Origin: Methylophaga sp. UBA2689
GTDB taxonomy: Bacteria; Pseudomonadota; Gammaproteobacteria; Nitrosococcales; Methylophagaceae
Assembly (NCBI GenBank): GCA_002354555.1
Contig: DELT01000094.1
Location: forward strand, 65,175-107,361
Direction: 5' to 3'
DNA: 42,187 nt
The translations under genes were made by a program, and so were the position numbers. The notes beneath the pieces were generated by a model, which ran no database searches, was not told the DNA's origin, and saw nothing but the letters and a program-made list of their open reading frames with translations. Positions within the stretch are counted from its first letter, which is position 1. Each line of letters begins with the position of its first letter. This document shows positions 19,953-29,302 of this stretch, piece after piece.

Positions 19953-21497
19953 ATGAAAGAAAAACTGCTTAAGTCTACCTTGGTTGTCAGTTTAATGACC
20001 TTTTTATCCCGTATTTTGGGGTTTGTTCGAGATATTGTCATTGCCAGACTTCTTGGAGCAGGGATGGGCGCTGACGTATTTTTTGTTGCCTTTAAAATTC
20101 CAAATTTTCTCCGTCGCCTGTTTGCAGAAGGCGCATTCTCACAAGCGTTTATCCCCGTTCTCGCTGAATATCGTGAACGCGGTGATCAGGATCTGAAACA
20201 GCTTATTGCGGCAACCAGCGGCACGCTTGCAGGCGTATTATTTTTTATTACGTTGATAGGGGTAATCGCAGCACCAATCATTATAATTATATTTGCTCCA
20301 GGGTTTATTGATCAGCCGGAAAAACTACAGCTCGCCAGAGAATTATTAAGAATCACTTTTCCTTACATCCTGTTTGTTTCGCTTACTGCGCTGGCCAGCT
20401 CGATTTTAAATAGCTTTGGTAAATTCGCTGTGCCGGCATTTACACCCGTTTTTCTCAATATCTCGATGATTGGCTGTGCATTGTGGCTGGCTCCCCATCT
20501 TGATGAACCGGTAAAAGCGCTTGCTTGGGGGGTGTTTATCGGCGGGGTGGTACAACTACTTTTTCAAATGCCATTTTTAATGAAAATAGGCAGTTTGCCA
20601 AAACCACGTTGGGGCTGGAAAGATGAAGGTGTGCAAAAAATTCTGCGACTGATGATCCCGGCCATGTTTGGTGTATCAGTTTCACAAATCAACTTATTGC
20701 TGGATACATTACTGGCTTCATTTCTAATCACTGGCAGCATTTCATGGCTTTATTATTCTGATCGACTGGTCGAATTTCCATTAGGCATACTGGGGATTGC
20801 ACTGGCCACTGTAATATTACCCAATCTCTCGAAAAAACATGCAACAGCCTCCATGCAGGAGTTTTCACATACCATTGACTGGGCGCTACGCTGGGTATTT
20901 TTAATCGGTACACCGGCCGCAATCGGCCTGATTATTCTTGCTGAACCGTTGCTGCTTACCTTGTTTCAATACGGTGAATTCACACCACATGATGCCAATC
21001 AGGCGTCATTAAGCTTGATGGCATATGGTTTGGGTTTATTGCCATTTATTTTTATCAAGGTGCTTGCACCGGGTTTTTATGCACGCCAGGACACCAAAAC
21101 CCCAGTCAAAATCGGCATTATTGCGATGATTACCAATATGGGATTAAACATTGTGTTGATGATTTATCTGGCCCATGTCGGTCTGGCTTTAGCCACCGCT
21201 TTATCAGCAATGCTTAATGCTGGCTTACTGTATTTCACGCTTCGAAAAAAAGCGGTCTATCAACCCATTGCGGGTTGGGGCTTATTTTTTATCCGTATGG
21301 TGTTGGCCAATATCGTATTGGTAGCGTTCTTATTATGGGTAACGCCGATTAATAGCGATTGGATAAGCTGGAGTGGCTGGCATCGGTTTGGCATATTAAT
21401 GGGGCTGATAGCGACTTCTGCTATTGTTTATTTTGCTGTATTGGCACTATGCGGAGTCCGGCTGAAAACTTTAATAACGCCACAACGCAAGATATAA
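19953..21497 (+). CDS. murJ: Lipid II flippase MurJ
   Basis: Flips lipid II across the cytoplasmic membrane for peptidoglycan synthesis. The 514 residues form the 14-helix MOP-family fold. Recognisable motifs are the N-terminal SRILGFVRDIVIARLLGAG, ADVFFVAFKIPNFLRRLFAEGAFSQAFIPV and the central DRLVEFPLGILGIALATVILPNLS. The ATG gives the standard N-terminus KEKLLKSTLVVS. It is a single gene between a divergent thioredoxin-fold gene and the convergent ompW; a hairpin begins right at the stop codon. Confidence 0.96.
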   Translation: MKEKLLKSTLVVSLMTFLSRILGFVRDIVIARLLGAGMGADVFFVAFKIPNFLRRLFAEGAFSQAFIPVLAEYRERGDQDLKQLIAATSGTLAGVLFFITLIGVIAAPIIIIIFAPGFIDQPEKLQLARELLRITFPYILFVSLTALASSILNSFGKFAVPAFTPVFLNISMIGCALWLAPHLDEPVKALAWGVFIGGVVQLLFQMPFLMKIGSLPKPRWGWKDEGVQKILRLMIPAMFGVSVSQINLLLDTLLASFLITGSISWLYYSDRLVEFPLGILGIALATVILPNLSKKHATASMQEFSHTIDWALRWVFLIGTPAAIGLIILAEPLLLTLFQYGEFTPHDANQASLSLMAYGLGLLPFIFIKVLAPGFYARQDTKTPVKIGIIAMITNMGLNIVLMIYLAHVGLALATALSAMLNAGLLYFTLRKKAVYQPIAGWGLFFIRMVLANIVLVAFLLWVTPINSDWISWSGWHRFGILMGLIATSAIVYFAVLALCGVRLKTLITPQRKI

Positions 21498-21525
21498 AAA
21501 AAGCCCTCCAGCAATGGAGGGCTTT
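21498..21525 (-). terminator. Terminator between murJ and ompW
   Basis: AAAGCCCTCCA (21500-21510) and TGGAGGGCTTT (21515-21525) make a perfect 11-base stem with a GCAA loop. The long T tail is on the minus strand, so ompW is the main user. For murJ the tail is weak (GAGACG). Confidence 0.88.
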
Positions 21526-21554
21526 GAGACGGAACACTTGTCCTTGAGAGGATC

Positions 21555-22232
21555 TTAGAAACGTCTGCCGATACCAATACCGTATACAAATGGATCAATA
21601 TCAGCATCAATTTTGGCACTGCCAACGGCAATGTTTTTGAAACTGGCAGTGGTATCAATGTCCAGATATTTCACATCCATATTTATGAACCAATCCTGGT
21701 TAATCGCAATATCGACACCGGCTTGAGCTGCCCATCCCCAAGAGCTTTCCAGCGTCACTTTATCGCCAGGACTGCTTATGGCTGAGCTGCTAGGCACTTT
21801 TTCGTCAAAGAAATAGGTGTAATTCACACCAGCACCAATATAGGGACGGATATTGGAATCTGGCAGGAAGTGATATTGCAACGTCAATGTTGGTGGTAAT
21901 ACTTTGGTGTCAATGACGTCACCCAGAGCAGCCCAGCTTTTCTCACCGGTAACCGTGTGTTCTGAATAACCTAAAATCAACTCTACCCCCCAGTTTCGGT
22001 TGATCATGTAAGTAATATCCAGTTCAGGAACTGTATCGCTGTCAACTTTTACACCTTTAGTTCCCTGGTCGACCCCACCGATTGAAAGAGTACCACTGCT
22101 ATCATTTGGATTAACATTGATAACACGACCCCGAATTAACCAGTCACCGGCCTCATAAGCCATAACAGTTGAAACAGGGCTGGCAATGCCAGCAGCCAGT
22201 AGAATTGAGGAAATCAGGGGAATTTTTTTCAT
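21555..22232 (-). CDS. ompW: Outer membrane protein OmpW
   Basis: A small eight-stranded outer-membrane barrel of the OmpW family, proposed to form a hydrophobic channel. It has a signal peptide ending at about VMA (residue 25), typical strands such as GDWLIRGRVINVNP, INRNWGVELILGYSEHTV, LPPTLTLQYHF and RPYIGAGVNYTYFF, and a C-terminal Phe as the assembly signal. Length (225) is normal. A GGAG ribosome-binding site precedes the ATG, and an FNR-type promoter sits upstream. The immediately upstream gene on the same strand is fnr itself. E. coli ompW is FNR-regulated, so the link is plausible. Confidence 0.93.
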   Translation of the reverse strand: MKKIPLISSILLAAGIASPVSTVMAYEAGDWLIRGRVINVNPNDSSGTLSIGGVDQGTKGVKVDSDTVPELDITYMINRNWGVELILGYSEHTVTGEKSWAALGDVIDTKVLPPTLTLQYHFLPDSNIRPYIGAGVNYTYFFDEKVPSSSAISSPGDKVTLESSWGWAAQAGVDIAINQDWFINMDVKYLDIDTTASFKNIAVGSAKIDADIDPFVYGIGIGRRF

Positions 22233-22275
22233 GGGACGACTCCGAATAATGATCTGTTGTGGAACACAGTTTCAG

Positions 22276-22316
22276 ATCATACGGAGTATCTGGATGTCTA
22301 CATTGATCCAGGTCAA
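22276..22316 (-). promoter_or_regulatory. FNR box and -10 element of the ompW promoter
   Basis: TTGATCCAGGTCAA (22303-22316) matches the FNR consensus TTGAT-N4-ATCAA with one mismatch. On the minus strand a TATGAT hexamer (22281-22276) follows. The distance puts the box centre near -41 from a start at about 22269, the geometry of a class II FNR-activated promoter. The element sits between the fnr stop and the ompW start. Confidence 0.72.
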
Positions 22317-22332
22317 TAAAGTGCGGTTAAAG

Positions 22333-23082
22333 CTATCCGCAGCGATGTTTTAATGCTGGCAGGTCTAAAATAGTGACTTCTTTGCCCTGAATCGACATTA
22401 GCTGCTGATCCTGTAACTGGGTAAATAATCGACTGACCGTTTCAATCGCCAATCCCAGATGGTTGGCAATATCACCTCGAGACATGGTTAATTGAAATGA
22501 CATCGACGAATAACCACGTTCACTGAAACGCTGTGACAGTGACAGTAAAAAGCTGATGAGTTTTTCCTGAGCGGTTTTTTTGCCCAGAGAGAGTAATAAA
22601 TTTTTATCCGATGATAATTCTTTGCTTAAGCGGGTCATTAATTGATTTTGCAACTCCGGGATTGTCGCACTGAATTCCTGCAAACGCTCATAAGGCAATT
22701 CACAAACACTACTGGCTTCAAGTGCCCGTGCAGTGGATAAATAACGTTGCTGATAAATGGCATCCATACCAATAAATTCACCGGGGAAATAAAAGCTGGT
22801 GACCTGTTCGCGCCCATCCGTCGCAGAGATGGTGGTTTTGAAGGAACCAGAGCGAACAACAAAGATTGTTTTAAAAGTAGAAGAGGGTTCAAACAGAATC
22901 TGGTGGCGTTTATATCCAGCACTGCGTTTGATGATTTGATCGAGCTTGGTCAGGTCATCCCGATGTAGCCCCAGGGGCAGGCATAACCGAGACAAAGCAC
23001 ATGATTGACAGGCAAGCTGATGATGATGTTCAACCTTAGCAAAGTCCTCAAATAATGGCGTAATCACCCGAGCTTGTGTCAT
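22333..23082 (-). CDS. fnr: Oxygen-sensing transcriptional regulator FNR/ANR
   Basis: A Crp-family regulator that binds an oxygen-labile [4Fe-4S] cluster and activates anaerobic genes. The ligands are complete: Cys25, Cys28 and Cys34 (ACQSCALSRLC) and Cys127 (SSVCELP), the last 93 residues after the third, as in E. coli FNR. The recognition helix AIETVSRLFTQL keeps the E-xx-SR pattern specific for TTGAT half sites. The start at 23082 gives a family-like N-terminus; the frame continues to an ATG at 23112 without a ribosome-binding site. It is divergent from hisB and upstream of ompW. Confidence 0.94.
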   Translation of the reverse strand: MTQARVITPLFEDFAKVEHHHQLACQSCALSRLCLPLGLHRDDLTKLDQIIKRSAGYKRHQILFEPSSTFKTIFVVRSGSFKTTISATDGREQVTSFYFPGEFIGMDAIYQQRYLSTARALEASSVCELPYERLQEFSATIPELQNQLMTRLSKELSSDKNLLLSLGKKTAQEKLISFLLSLSQRFSERGYSSMSFQLTMSRGDIANHLGLAIETVSRLFTQLQDQQLMSIQGKEVTILDLPALKHRCG

Positions 23083-23179
23083 TTTATTATCCGTAAAAAA
23101 GTCACAGGACATGATAACGCTTCAAACCCGCCACTGAAACAGTTATTATTTGTTTTTATTTCAGTTTTCAGGAAAGCAA

Positions 23180-23773
23180 ATGACCGTTCGTAGCGCCACT
23201 GTTGCGCGTAACACGCTCGAAACTCAAATTGAAGTCTCCATCAATCTGGATGGAAGCGGAAAATTTCAATCCCAAACCGGCGTGCCATTCCTAGATCACA
23301 TGATGGAACAGATTGCCCGTCACGGTTTATTCGACCTGCAAATCAATGCCAAAGGCGATCTGCATATTGATGCACATCATACTGTCGAGGATGTCGGTAT
23401 CACTATTGGTCAGGCATTAAAAAAAGCTCTTGGCGATAAAAAAGGTGTTGTCCGTTATGGTCATTCCTATGTCCCTCTGGATGAAGCTTTATCTCGTGTA
23501 GTGTTGGATTTATCTGGCAGGCCCGGCTTTGAATTCGACGTGACATTCACCCGAGACAAAATCGGTGAGTTTGATGTTGATTTGTTTTATGAATTCTTTC
23601 AGGGTTTAGTCAATCATGCAGGTATTACTTTGCATATTGATAATCTTAAAGGTCGAAATGCGCATCATATTGCTGAAACCATTTTTAAAGCGTTCGGTCG
23701 AGCCCTGCGAATGGCTGTCACATTAGATGAACGAGCCTTACAGCAATTGCCATCCACCAAGGGCGCATTATAA
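23180..23773 (+). CDS. hisB: Imidazoleglycerol-phosphate dehydratase
   Basis: A monofunctional HisB that dehydrates imidazoleglycerol phosphate in histidine synthesis. The 197 residues show the Mn-binding histidine motifs: [22 protein letters not shown] and [17 protein letters not shown]. There is no N-terminal histidinol-phosphatase domain, unlike the enteric fusion protein. The ATG at 23180 follows AGGAAA (23170-23175); the frame extends upstream without support. It is the first gene of the his-hinT-tat run, and the promoter must lie in the short gap to the divergent fnr. Confidence 0.97.
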   Translation: MTVRSATVARNTLETQIEVSINLDGSGKFQSQTGVPFLDHMMEQIARHGLFDLQINAKGDLHIDAHHTVEDVGITIGQALKKALGDKKGVVRYGHSYVPLDEALSRVVLDLSGRPGFEFDVTFTRDKIGEFDVDLFYEFFQGLVNHAGITLHIDNLKGRNAHHIAETIFKAFGRALRMAVTLDERALQQLPSTKGAL

Positions 23774-23822
23774 TCGGCTAACGATTTTATAACTCTCACT
23801 TTCTAGAGCAGGTCTTTGTTTT

Positions 23823-24458
23823 ATGCGTTGCGTTGCAGTTATTGATTACGGCATGGGTAATTTACGCTCAGTCTCCAAAGCATTGGAAGCCGTGGCTGAT
23901 AATCACACTAACATTCTCGTTACCGCTGATCCCTCAGAGATCCGGGCAGCAGATCACATTGTGTTCCCTGGAGTTGGGGCGATTCGTGATTGCATGGCAG
24001 AACTCAAAAAACTTGAACTCGACAAACTCATCTGTGAAATGGCCAGCAAAAAACCTTTCCTGGGGATTTGTCTGGGCATGCAGGCATTATTAACGCATAG
24101 TCAGGAAAACCAGGGTTCAGCTGGATTGGACATTATTGATGGTGATGTTCTTTACTTTGAACAGGCGGTTGAGCAGGGCCTGAAAGTCCCGCACATGGGT
24201 TGGAATCAAGTCGAGCAAACCGTCGACCACCCCTTATGGCAAGATATACCTCAGAATAGTCGCTTTTATTTTGTTCATAGCTTTTATGTTCAGCCTGCAG
24301 ATGAAACCAAAATCTCTGGTCGTAGTCATTACGCTTTACCGTTTGCTGCGGCGTTGGCACATGAAAACCTTTTTGCAGTACAGTTTCACCCCGAAAAAAG
24401 CCAGCATGCCGGCTTGCAGTTATTGAAAAATTTTATTAACTGGGACGGTCAGTCCTGA
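23823..24458 (+). CDS. hisH: Imidazole glycerol phosphate synthase, glutaminase subunit
   Basis: Class I glutamine amidotransferase that supplies ammonia to HisF. The catalytic triad is Cys83 (LGICLGMQ), His189 and Glu191 (QFHPEKS). The N-terminus has [11 protein letters not shown] and the oxyanion-region PGVGA. 211 residues is typical. It follows hisB after 49 bases and precedes hisA. HisF, encoded two genes downstream, is its partner in the heterodimer. Confidence 0.97.
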   Translation: MRCVAVIDYGMGNLRSVSKALEAVADNHTNILVTADPSEIRAADHIVFPGVGAIRDCMAELKKLELDKLICEMASKKPFLGICLGMQALLTHSQENQGSAGLDIIDGDVLYFEQAVEQGLKVPHMGWNQVEQTVDHPLWQDIPQNSRFYFVHSFYVQPADETKISGRSHYALPFAAALAHENLFAVQFHPEKSQHAGLQLLKNFINWDGQS

Positions 24459-24482
24459 CATTTGTTTGATGGAGAAAGCGTT

Positions 24483-25232
24483 ATGTTGTTAATCCCTGCC
24501 ATTGATCTTAAAGAGGGTCACTGCGTTCGATTGCGTCAGGGACGCATGGAAGATAACACCGTATTTTCAGAAGATCCGTTGGCGGTGGCAACCAGATGGG
24601 TTGAAGCCGGTGCCAAACGGTTGCACATGGTGGATCTGGACGGTGCTTTTGCGGGTAATCCGGTTAACGCTGATGTTATTCATCGAATCTGCGCTGCATT
24701 TCCTGACCTTGATGTGCAGGTTGGCGGTGGTATTCGTGATGAAGACACTATCCAAACCTATCTGGATGCCGGTGTTCGCTATGTCATTATTGGCACAAAA
24801 GCCATTAATGCTCCGCATTTCGTTGGCGACGTTTGTGCCGAGTTTCCAGGTCACATTATTGTCGGGCTCGACGCTAAAGATGGCAAAGTTGCCATTGACG
24901 GCTGGTCCAAGTTATCCAATCACGATGTTATTGATATTGCCCAACAGTTCGAACAGGATGGCGTTGAAGCCATTATTTACACTGATATCAGCCGAGACGG
25001 CATGATGCAGGGGGTTAACCTTGAATCCACTCGTGACCTTGCTCGAGCCATTAATATTCCGGTAATTGCCTCGGGCGGTGTCACCAACTATGATGATATC
25101 AAAGCCCTTTGCCACTACGAATCAGAAGGTGTTATGGGGGCCATAATCGGCCGAGCCATCTATGAAGGCACCATTGATTTGGCTGAAGGTCAATCGCTGG
25201 CTGATCGCTTAAATCCACCATTACAATTCTGA
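24483..25232 (+). CDS. hisA: Phosphoribosylformimino-5-aminoimidazole carboxamide ribotide isomerase
   Basis: Amadori-type isomerase of histidine synthesis with a half-barrel-duplicated (beta-alpha)8 fold. The catalytic Asp pair lies in [13 protein letters not shown] near the N-terminus and [14 protein letters not shown] at mid-protein; phosphate-binding Gly motifs are GGGIRDE and [10 protein letters not shown]. The ATG at 24483 follows GGAGAA (24471-24476); an in-frame TTG at 24462 is rejected. 249 residues. hisF starts one base after the stop. Confidence 0.97.
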   Translation: MLLIPAIDLKEGHCVRLRQGRMEDNTVFSEDPLAVATRWVEAGAKRLHMVDLDGAFAGNPVNADVIHRICAAFPDLDVQVGGGIRDEDTIQTYLDAGVRYVIIGTKAINAPHFVGDVCAEFPGHIIVGLDAKDGKVAIDGWSKLSNHDVIDIAQQFEQDGVEAIIYTDISRDGMMQGVNLESTRDLARAINIPVIASGGVTNYDDIKALCHYESEGVMGAIIGRAIYEGTIDLAEGQSLADRLNPPLQF

Positions 25233-25233
25233 T

Positions 25234-26007
25234 ATGGCACTGGCAAAACGTATAATTCCCTGCCTTGATGTTGATGCCGGTCGTGTCGTAAAAGGTGTGC
25301 AGTTTGTCGATATACGTGATGCTGGCGATCCGGTTGAAATTGCCAAACGTTACGATGAACAGGGCGCAGATGAGCTGACTTTTCTGGATATCACTGCCAC
25401 ACATGACAACCGTGACACGATGGAAGATGTTGTCAAAGCCGTTGCCAGTCAGGTGTTTATTCCTCTGACTGTTGGTGGCGGAATTCGAACTGTAGCAGAT
25501 ATTCGTCGCATGCTGAATGCCGGTGCAGATAAAGTTGGTATTAACTCTGCAGCCGTTAAAAACCCTGACTTTGTTCGTGAAGCCGCTGAAAAATTCGGTT
25601 CACAATGTATCGTGGTCGCTATTGATGCTAAGCGTGTTTCTGCAGACGGTCAAACACCAAAATGGGAAATTTTTACCCATGGTGGTCGCCAGCCAACCGG
25701 CATTGATGCAGTAGAGTGGGCCAAAAAAATGGTTGAGCTTGGCGCTGGCGAAATTTTACTGACCAGTATGGATCGTGATGGCACCAAATCCGGTTTTGAT
25801 TTAGAGCTAACCCGGGCCGTCAGTGATGCAGTTGTAGTACCAGTGATTGCCTCAGGTGGTGTGGGTAAACTGCAGGATCTGACAGATGGTATCAAATTAG
25901 GTCATGCCGATGCGGTACTGGCCGCCAGCATCTTCCATTTCGGTGAACATACTGTGGGTGAAGCCAAGCAGCAAATGGCAGAACAAGGTATTGAGGTACG
26001 TTTATGA
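25234..26007 (+). CDS. hisF: Imidazole glycerol phosphate synthase, cyclase subunit
   Basis: Cyclase that uses HisH-derived ammonia to make imidazoleglycerol phosphate and AICAR. The 257-residue barrel has catalytic Asp in [14 protein letters not shown] and in VVAIDAKRV, and phosphate motifs GGGIRTV and ASGGVGKL. It is paralogous to hisA next door. One base separates it from hisA, and its stop overlaps the hisI start as ATGA. Confidence 0.98.
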   Translation: MALAKRIIPCLDVDAGRVVKGVQFVDIRDAGDPVEIAKRYDEQGADELTFLDITATHDNRDTMEDVVKAVASQVFIPLTVGGGIRTVADIRRMLNAGADKVGINSAAVKNPDFVREAAEKFGSQCIVVAIDAKRVSADGQTPKWEIFTHGGRQPTGIDAVEWAKKMVELGAGEILLTSMDRDGTKSGFDLELTRAVSDAVVVPVIASGGVGKLQDLTDGIKLGHADAVLAASIFHFGEHTVGEAKQQMAEQGIEVRL

Positions 26008-26387
26008 CGGCATGGCTGGAACAGGTCAATTGGGGAAACGATGGATTGCTTCCCGTTATCACACAAGAGTTTTCAACTAAGCAAGTACTTACTTTAGCCT
26101 GGATGAACCGTGAGTCGTTACGACTAACTGCTGAAACCGGTCACGCGGTTTACTGGTCACGCTCCCGGCAAAAACTATGGCATAAAGGCGAACAGTCTGG
26201 TCATCAGCAAATCATTAAATCAATACGTATTGATTGTGATCAGGATGCTATTTTGCTTGAAGTTGAACAGATAGGTGGCATCGCCTGTCATACTGGACGG
26301 CATCATTGTTTTTTCATGGAACTGCAAAACGGTGAGTGGCAAACCACTGAGCCTGTGCTAAAAAACCCCGATGAGATATATCAATGA
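26004..26387 (+). CDS. hisI: Phosphoribosyl-AMP cyclohydrolase
   Basis: Zinc- and Mg-dependent hydrolase opening the purine ring of PR-AMP. The 127 residues show [30 protein letters not shown], the metal-binding [12 protein letters not shown] and [10 protein letters not shown]. It is a stand-alone gene, unlike the enteric HisIE fusion. It overlaps hisF and hisE by ATGA at either end. Confidence 0.97.
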   Translation: MTAWLEQVNWGNDGLLPVITQEFSTKQVLTLAWMNRESLRLTAETGHAVYWSRSRQKLWHKGEQSGHQQIIKSIRIDCDQDAILLEVEQIGGIACHTGRHHCFFMELQNGEWQTTEPVLKNPDEIYQ

Positions 26388-26704
26388 GTGATACCCTGAA
26401 AAAATTGATGTCGGTACTCAGTGATCGAAAAAAAGCCGATGCCGATAGCTCATATGTTGCCAGCCTCTATGCCGCCGGTACGGATAAAATTCTGAAAAAA
26501 CTGGGCGAAGAAGCCACTGAAACTGTTATCGCCGGAAAAGCTGGCGATAAAGATCAAATCGTCTATGAAACAGCTGATCTTTGGTTTCATTCAATGGTGT
26601 TACTGGCGCATAATGATATTGATGTTGAAGCCGTTTTACATGAGCTTGATCGTCGGTTTGGCTTATCAGGCCTCGAAGAAAAAGCCAGCAGGAGCAAAAA
26701 ATGA
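26384..26704 (+). CDS. hisE: Phosphoribosyl-ATP pyrophosphatase
   Basis: All-alpha MazG-like pyrophosphohydrolase converting PR-ATP to PR-AMP. Key conserved residues are in [18 protein letters not shown] and [13 protein letters not shown], which supply the Mg-binding acidic residues. 106 residues. It overlaps hisI and hinT by four bases each, implying translational coupling. Confidence 0.96.
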   Translation: MSDTLKKLMSVLSDRKKADADSSYVASLYAAGTDKILKKLGEEATETVIAGKAGDKDQIVYETADLWFHSMVLLAHNDIDVEAVLHELDRRFGLSGLEEKASRSKK

Positions 26705-27039
26705 CTGATTGTATTTTCTGCAAAATTATTGCCGGTGAGATTCCATCCGCGAAAGTTTATGAAGATGATTTGATCTATGTATTCAACGATATTAACCCCA
26801 AAGCCACCGTGCACCTGTTAGTGATTCCAAAACAACATATTGCCAGGCTGGATCATCTGGATCAGAGTCATCAGGAATTAATTGCCCATATGTTTCTTAA
26901 ACTTCCTGAACTGGCTCAATCTCAAGGCCTAACGACGGGTTTTCGTACGATTATAAATACCGGACCCGGTGGTGGTCAGGAAGTCGATCATTTACATATT
27001 CATTTGTTAGGCGGCAAAGATCTGCCTGGCTTTCATTAG
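26701..27039 (+). CDS. hinT: HIT family purine nucleoside phosphoramidase HinT
   Basis: Histidine-triad nucleotide hydrolase. The triad HLHIHLLGG lies at the C-terminus, preceded by [12 protein letters not shown], and the N-terminus has the zinc-site-like [20 protein letters not shown]. 112 residues is standard. It overlaps the hisE stop as ATGA and precedes tatA by nine bases. Its physiological substrate in bacteria is uncertain; it is a common passenger in this neighbourhood. Confidence 0.94.
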   Translation: MTDCIFCKIIAGEIPSAKVYEDDLIYVFNDINPKATVHLLVIPKQHIARLDHLDQSHQELIAHMFLKLPELAQSQGLTTGFRTIINTGPGGGQEVDHLHIHLLGGKDLPGFH

Positions 27040-27048
27040 GAGTGCACC

Positions 27049-27294
27049 ATGGGATTTGGCGGAATCAGTGTATGGCAATTATTGATCGTCTTGGTCATCG
27101 TCATTTTGCTTTTCGGCACTAAAAAGCTCCGTTCTCTTGGCGGTGATTTAGGCAGCGCCATTCGCAGCTTCAAATCCTCAGTCCGTGACGGCGAAGAGGA
27201 ACAAAAAAATGATGCCAGCAACCTTAAACATGACGATGACAGTGAAAGCCAACAAAAACAGCAGCACGAAGAACACGACTCAACTAAACGTTAA
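27049..27294 (+). CDS. tatA: Sec-independent protein translocase TatA
   Basis: Pore-forming Tat component. A single N-terminal transmembrane helix (about residues 7-22) is followed by [21 protein letters not shown], the FGxKK hinge and amphipathic helix of TatA, then a Glu/Asp/Gln-rich hydrophilic tail. 81 residues. It opens the tatABC block at the end of the his run. Confidence 0.95.
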   Translation: MGFGGISVWQLLIVLVIVILLFGTKKLRSLGGDLGSAIRSFKSSVRDGEEEQKNDASNLKHDDDSESQQKQQHEEHDSTKR

Positions 27295-27299
27295 TCGCC

Positions 27300-27623
27300 G
27301 TGTTTGATGTAGGTTTTTGGGAGTTATTGTTAATTGCCGTAGTGGCTTTGATTGTTGTCGGGCCGGAAAAGCTACCTAAGGTTGTTCGCGTCTGCGGCTT
27401 ATGGATTGGCCGTGCCAATGCCTCGCTTCAGGCGGTCAAAAACGACATTGCAAAAGAACTTCGGGCAGAGGAAATCAAACAAGCATTCAAAAAACCGGAT
27501 GATTTACCCGATCTTAATGAAATTATTGATATCGATGAACCGGTAAAACCTAAACAGAATCCTTCAGCTAAAACTGATAATGATTCTGACGCAGATAAAA
27601 AGCAGGCTGAAGATGGAAAATAG
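27300..27623 (+). CDS. tatB: Sec-independent protein translocase TatB
   Basis: Part of the TatBC receptor for twin-arginine signal peptides. The N-terminus [29 protein letters not shown] has the TatB-specific Glu in the membrane helix and the VGPEKLP hinge, followed by a long amphipathic helix and an acidic tail. The start codon is GTG at 27300. It is five bases after tatA, and its 3' end overlaps tatC by 11 bases. Confidence 0.94.
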   Translation: MFDVGFWELLLIAVVALIVVGPEKLPKVVRVCGLWIGRANASLQAVKNDIAKELRAEEIKQAFKKPDDLPDLNEIIDIDEPVKPKQNPSAKTDNDSDADKKQAEDGK

Positions 27624-28362
27624 TGAACAACAACCACTGATTTCCCATCTGGTTGAACTTCGGGATAGATTATTGAGAGGTATTCTGGCGGTGTTAATCA
27701 TTGCCGTGTGCCTGTTACCTTTCGCCAATGAGCTTTATCTGATTTTATCAGCCCCATTGCTGGAGCATTTACCCGAGACCAGTTCGATGATTGCCACCGA
27801 AGTGGCTTCGCCATTCCTGACGCCTTTTAAGCTGACCCTGACAGCCGCCATTATGCTGGCGATGCCCGTCTTGCTCTACCAATTGTGGGCGTTTATTGCT
27901 CCCGGCCTCTATAAACATGAAAGACGTATTGTCTTTCCGTTAATGTTTGCCAGTACGGTACTGTTTATTCTCGGCATTTTATTCGCCTATTACGTTGTTT
28001 TCCCACTGGTGTTTGGGTTTTTGACGCAAGCGGCGCCGGAAGGTGTGGCAGTAATGACCGATATCAGCAGCTATCTGGATTTTGTACTGAAATTGTTTTT
28101 TGCTTTCGGGTTGGCATTCGAAGTGCCAATCGCGACGTTACTGTTGATTTGGAGCGGTGTTTCCACACGACAAAGTCTTATTGAAAAAAGACCTTATGTG
28201 ATCGTTGGAGCATTTGTCATAGGTATGTTACTGACGCCACCCGATGTCATTTCTCAGACACTTCTGGCCGTGCCTGTCTGGTTATTATTTGAATTGGGAC
28301 TGCAGGTATCAAGATTACTTCCCAGCGCAAAAGATTCCACTGAAGAAGAAGAGCTATCTTAG
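27613..28362 (+). CDS. tatC: Sec-independent protein translocase TatC
   Basis: Six-helix core receptor of the Tat system. Motifs are the cytoplasmic N-terminal [44 protein letters not shown] and the C-terminal [18 protein letters not shown] take the ATG at 27613 (249 residues), inside the end of tatB; the frame is open further upstream. No clear T-tailed hairpin follows in the 158 bases before the next gene on the other strand. Confidence 0.96.
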   Translation: MENSEQQPLISHLVELRDRLLRGILAVLIIAVCLLPFANELYLILSAPLLEHLPETSSMIATEVASPFLTPFKLTLTAAIMLAMPVLLYQLWAFIAPGLYKHERRIVFPLMFASTVLFILGILFAYYVVFPLVFGFLTQAAPEGVAVMTDISSYLDFVLKLFFAFGLAFEVPIATLLLIWSGVSTRQSLIEKRPYVIVGAFVIGMLLTPPDVISQTLLAVPVWLLFELGLQVSRLLPSAKDSTEEEELS

Positions 28363-28469
28363 AGTCTATGGATCTGTCAAAGCGAAAACGGCTGGAGGCT
28401 ATTGTTGTTTCCAGCTAGAGGTAAAGCGCGCTCTGGCATTCTTAATTGATTAACAACGTAGTCGGACGC

Positions 28470-28503
28470 AAAACAAAAATAGTTACAACCCTCAGGTTGT
28501 GAC
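28470..28503 (-). terminator. Terminator after the pentapeptide-repeat gene
   Basis: On the minus strand GTCACAACC (28503-28495) and GGTTGTAAC (28490-28482) form a nine-base stem with a TGAG loop and one G-U pair, followed by a T-rich tail to 28470. There is no T run on the plus strand, so it does not serve tatC. Confidence 0.7.
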
Positions 28504-28520
28504 TGAGAGATCAACAGACT

Positions 28521-28865
28521 TTAGTCTTTATAACGCATCCGGGTGCCATGTTGCAGCGAAAGATTAATTTCTTCTGCTGTTAGCGAGGCAGGGAAATAAA
28601 CGCCGGAAATTTTCGCTCCATGGATACTGGCACCGCGCAGACTGATGCTTTGACTGAAATCAATCCCGCGTAAATCCGCTTGACGAAAATAACTGTTACT
28701 GAAATCCAGACCGCTGGCAATTAATCCCTGCAGATTGAGATGCCGAAAATCACAGCTGGTTAAATCAACGGTTTCGCCCTTGGCAATGCGATGATTAAAT
28801 TCTTCAACTTTTCCATCACGTAACAGTTGGTAAAGCGGATCTTGTGTGATTTTTGGTTCAGCCAT
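28521..28865 (-). CDS. Pentapeptide-repeat protein
   Basis: A 114-residue protein. From about residue 36 to 88 it shows A(D/N)LxX-type five-residue periods (for example CDFRHLNLQG, GLDFSNSYFRQADLRGIDF, LRGASIHGAK), which form a right-handed quadrilateral beta-helix in this family. The N-terminal 35 residues are helical and charged. No signal peptide or membrane segment is seen. It lies 12 bases downstream of another small minus-strand gene and probably shares its transcript. Some pentapeptide-repeat proteins protect gyrase, but this short one gives no basis for that function. Confidence 0.8.
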   Translation of the reverse strand: MAEPKITQDPLYQLLRDGKVEEFNHRIAKGETVDLTSCDFRHLNLQGLIASGLDFSNSYFRQADLRGIDFSQSISLRGASIHGAKISGVYFPASLTAEEINLSLQHGTRMRYKD

Positions 28866-28877
28866 CTTTGTAGTGCC

Positions 28878-29126
28878 TTAAACAGTAATATCTATGGTTC
28901 CGCCTGGGTTTTCCGGATCAAAACCAGCTGATTCATTTTGGGTTGCTTCATTTACCACTTCCGTGGTTTGTAAACTGGTTGGTGCCTGCTCTTGAGCAAC
29001 CGTTGTCGATGCCGTTTCACTATTCTGCTGAACAGGTGTCTGACGTCCTACCAACTGATTTTCAGAGGATAGGGGATTGGTCAATGTAGGCTGACCACTG
29101 AAAGGGGCAATGCCTGGAATTTCCAT
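28878..29126 (-). CDS. Small hypothetical protein, Gln/Thr/Pro-rich
   Basis: I do not recognise this 82-residue protein. It is low in complexity and rich in Gln, Thr, Ser and Asn, without cysteine, a membrane segment or a signal peptide; it is probably disordered. It ends in FDPENPGGTIDITV, a compact tail that looks like a conserved short motif. A ribosome-binding-like CAGGAG lies just before the ATG (minus strand), which supports real translation. It precedes the pentapeptide gene. Confidence 0.6.
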   Translation of the reverse strand: MEIPGIAPFSGQPTLTNPLSSENQLVGRQTPVQQNSETASTTVAQEQAPTSLQTTEVVNEATQNESAGFDPENPGGTIDITV

Positions 29127-29302
29127 TTTTCTGCTCCTGATTAAATCAACAAATACAGCTTACTCTTATCATCACAATATTGTAAACGCATGTATCTGAA
29201 AAACCATGGGTTTTCTCTCAATTTCATGCAATATTAGCAAATACTATTTTAGTGTTGTTTTTATGCTATCGTTGAGTTTACCCAATCGAGTGAGAGTAGA
29301 TG

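Noticed and set aside
23134-23164. CTGAAA ... TTTCAG inverted repeat between fnr and hisB as an operator
   Set aside because: Only six-base arms with a long AT-rich spacer; this can arise by chance and does not match FNR or another known site.
23113-23179. FNR autoregulatory box in the fnr-hisB gap
   Set aside because: No TTGAT-N4-ATCAA-like sequence is present on either strand.
28391-28415. GCTGGA/TCCAGC hairpin after tatC as terminator
   Set aside because: A six-base stem with a 13-base loop and no T run on either side.
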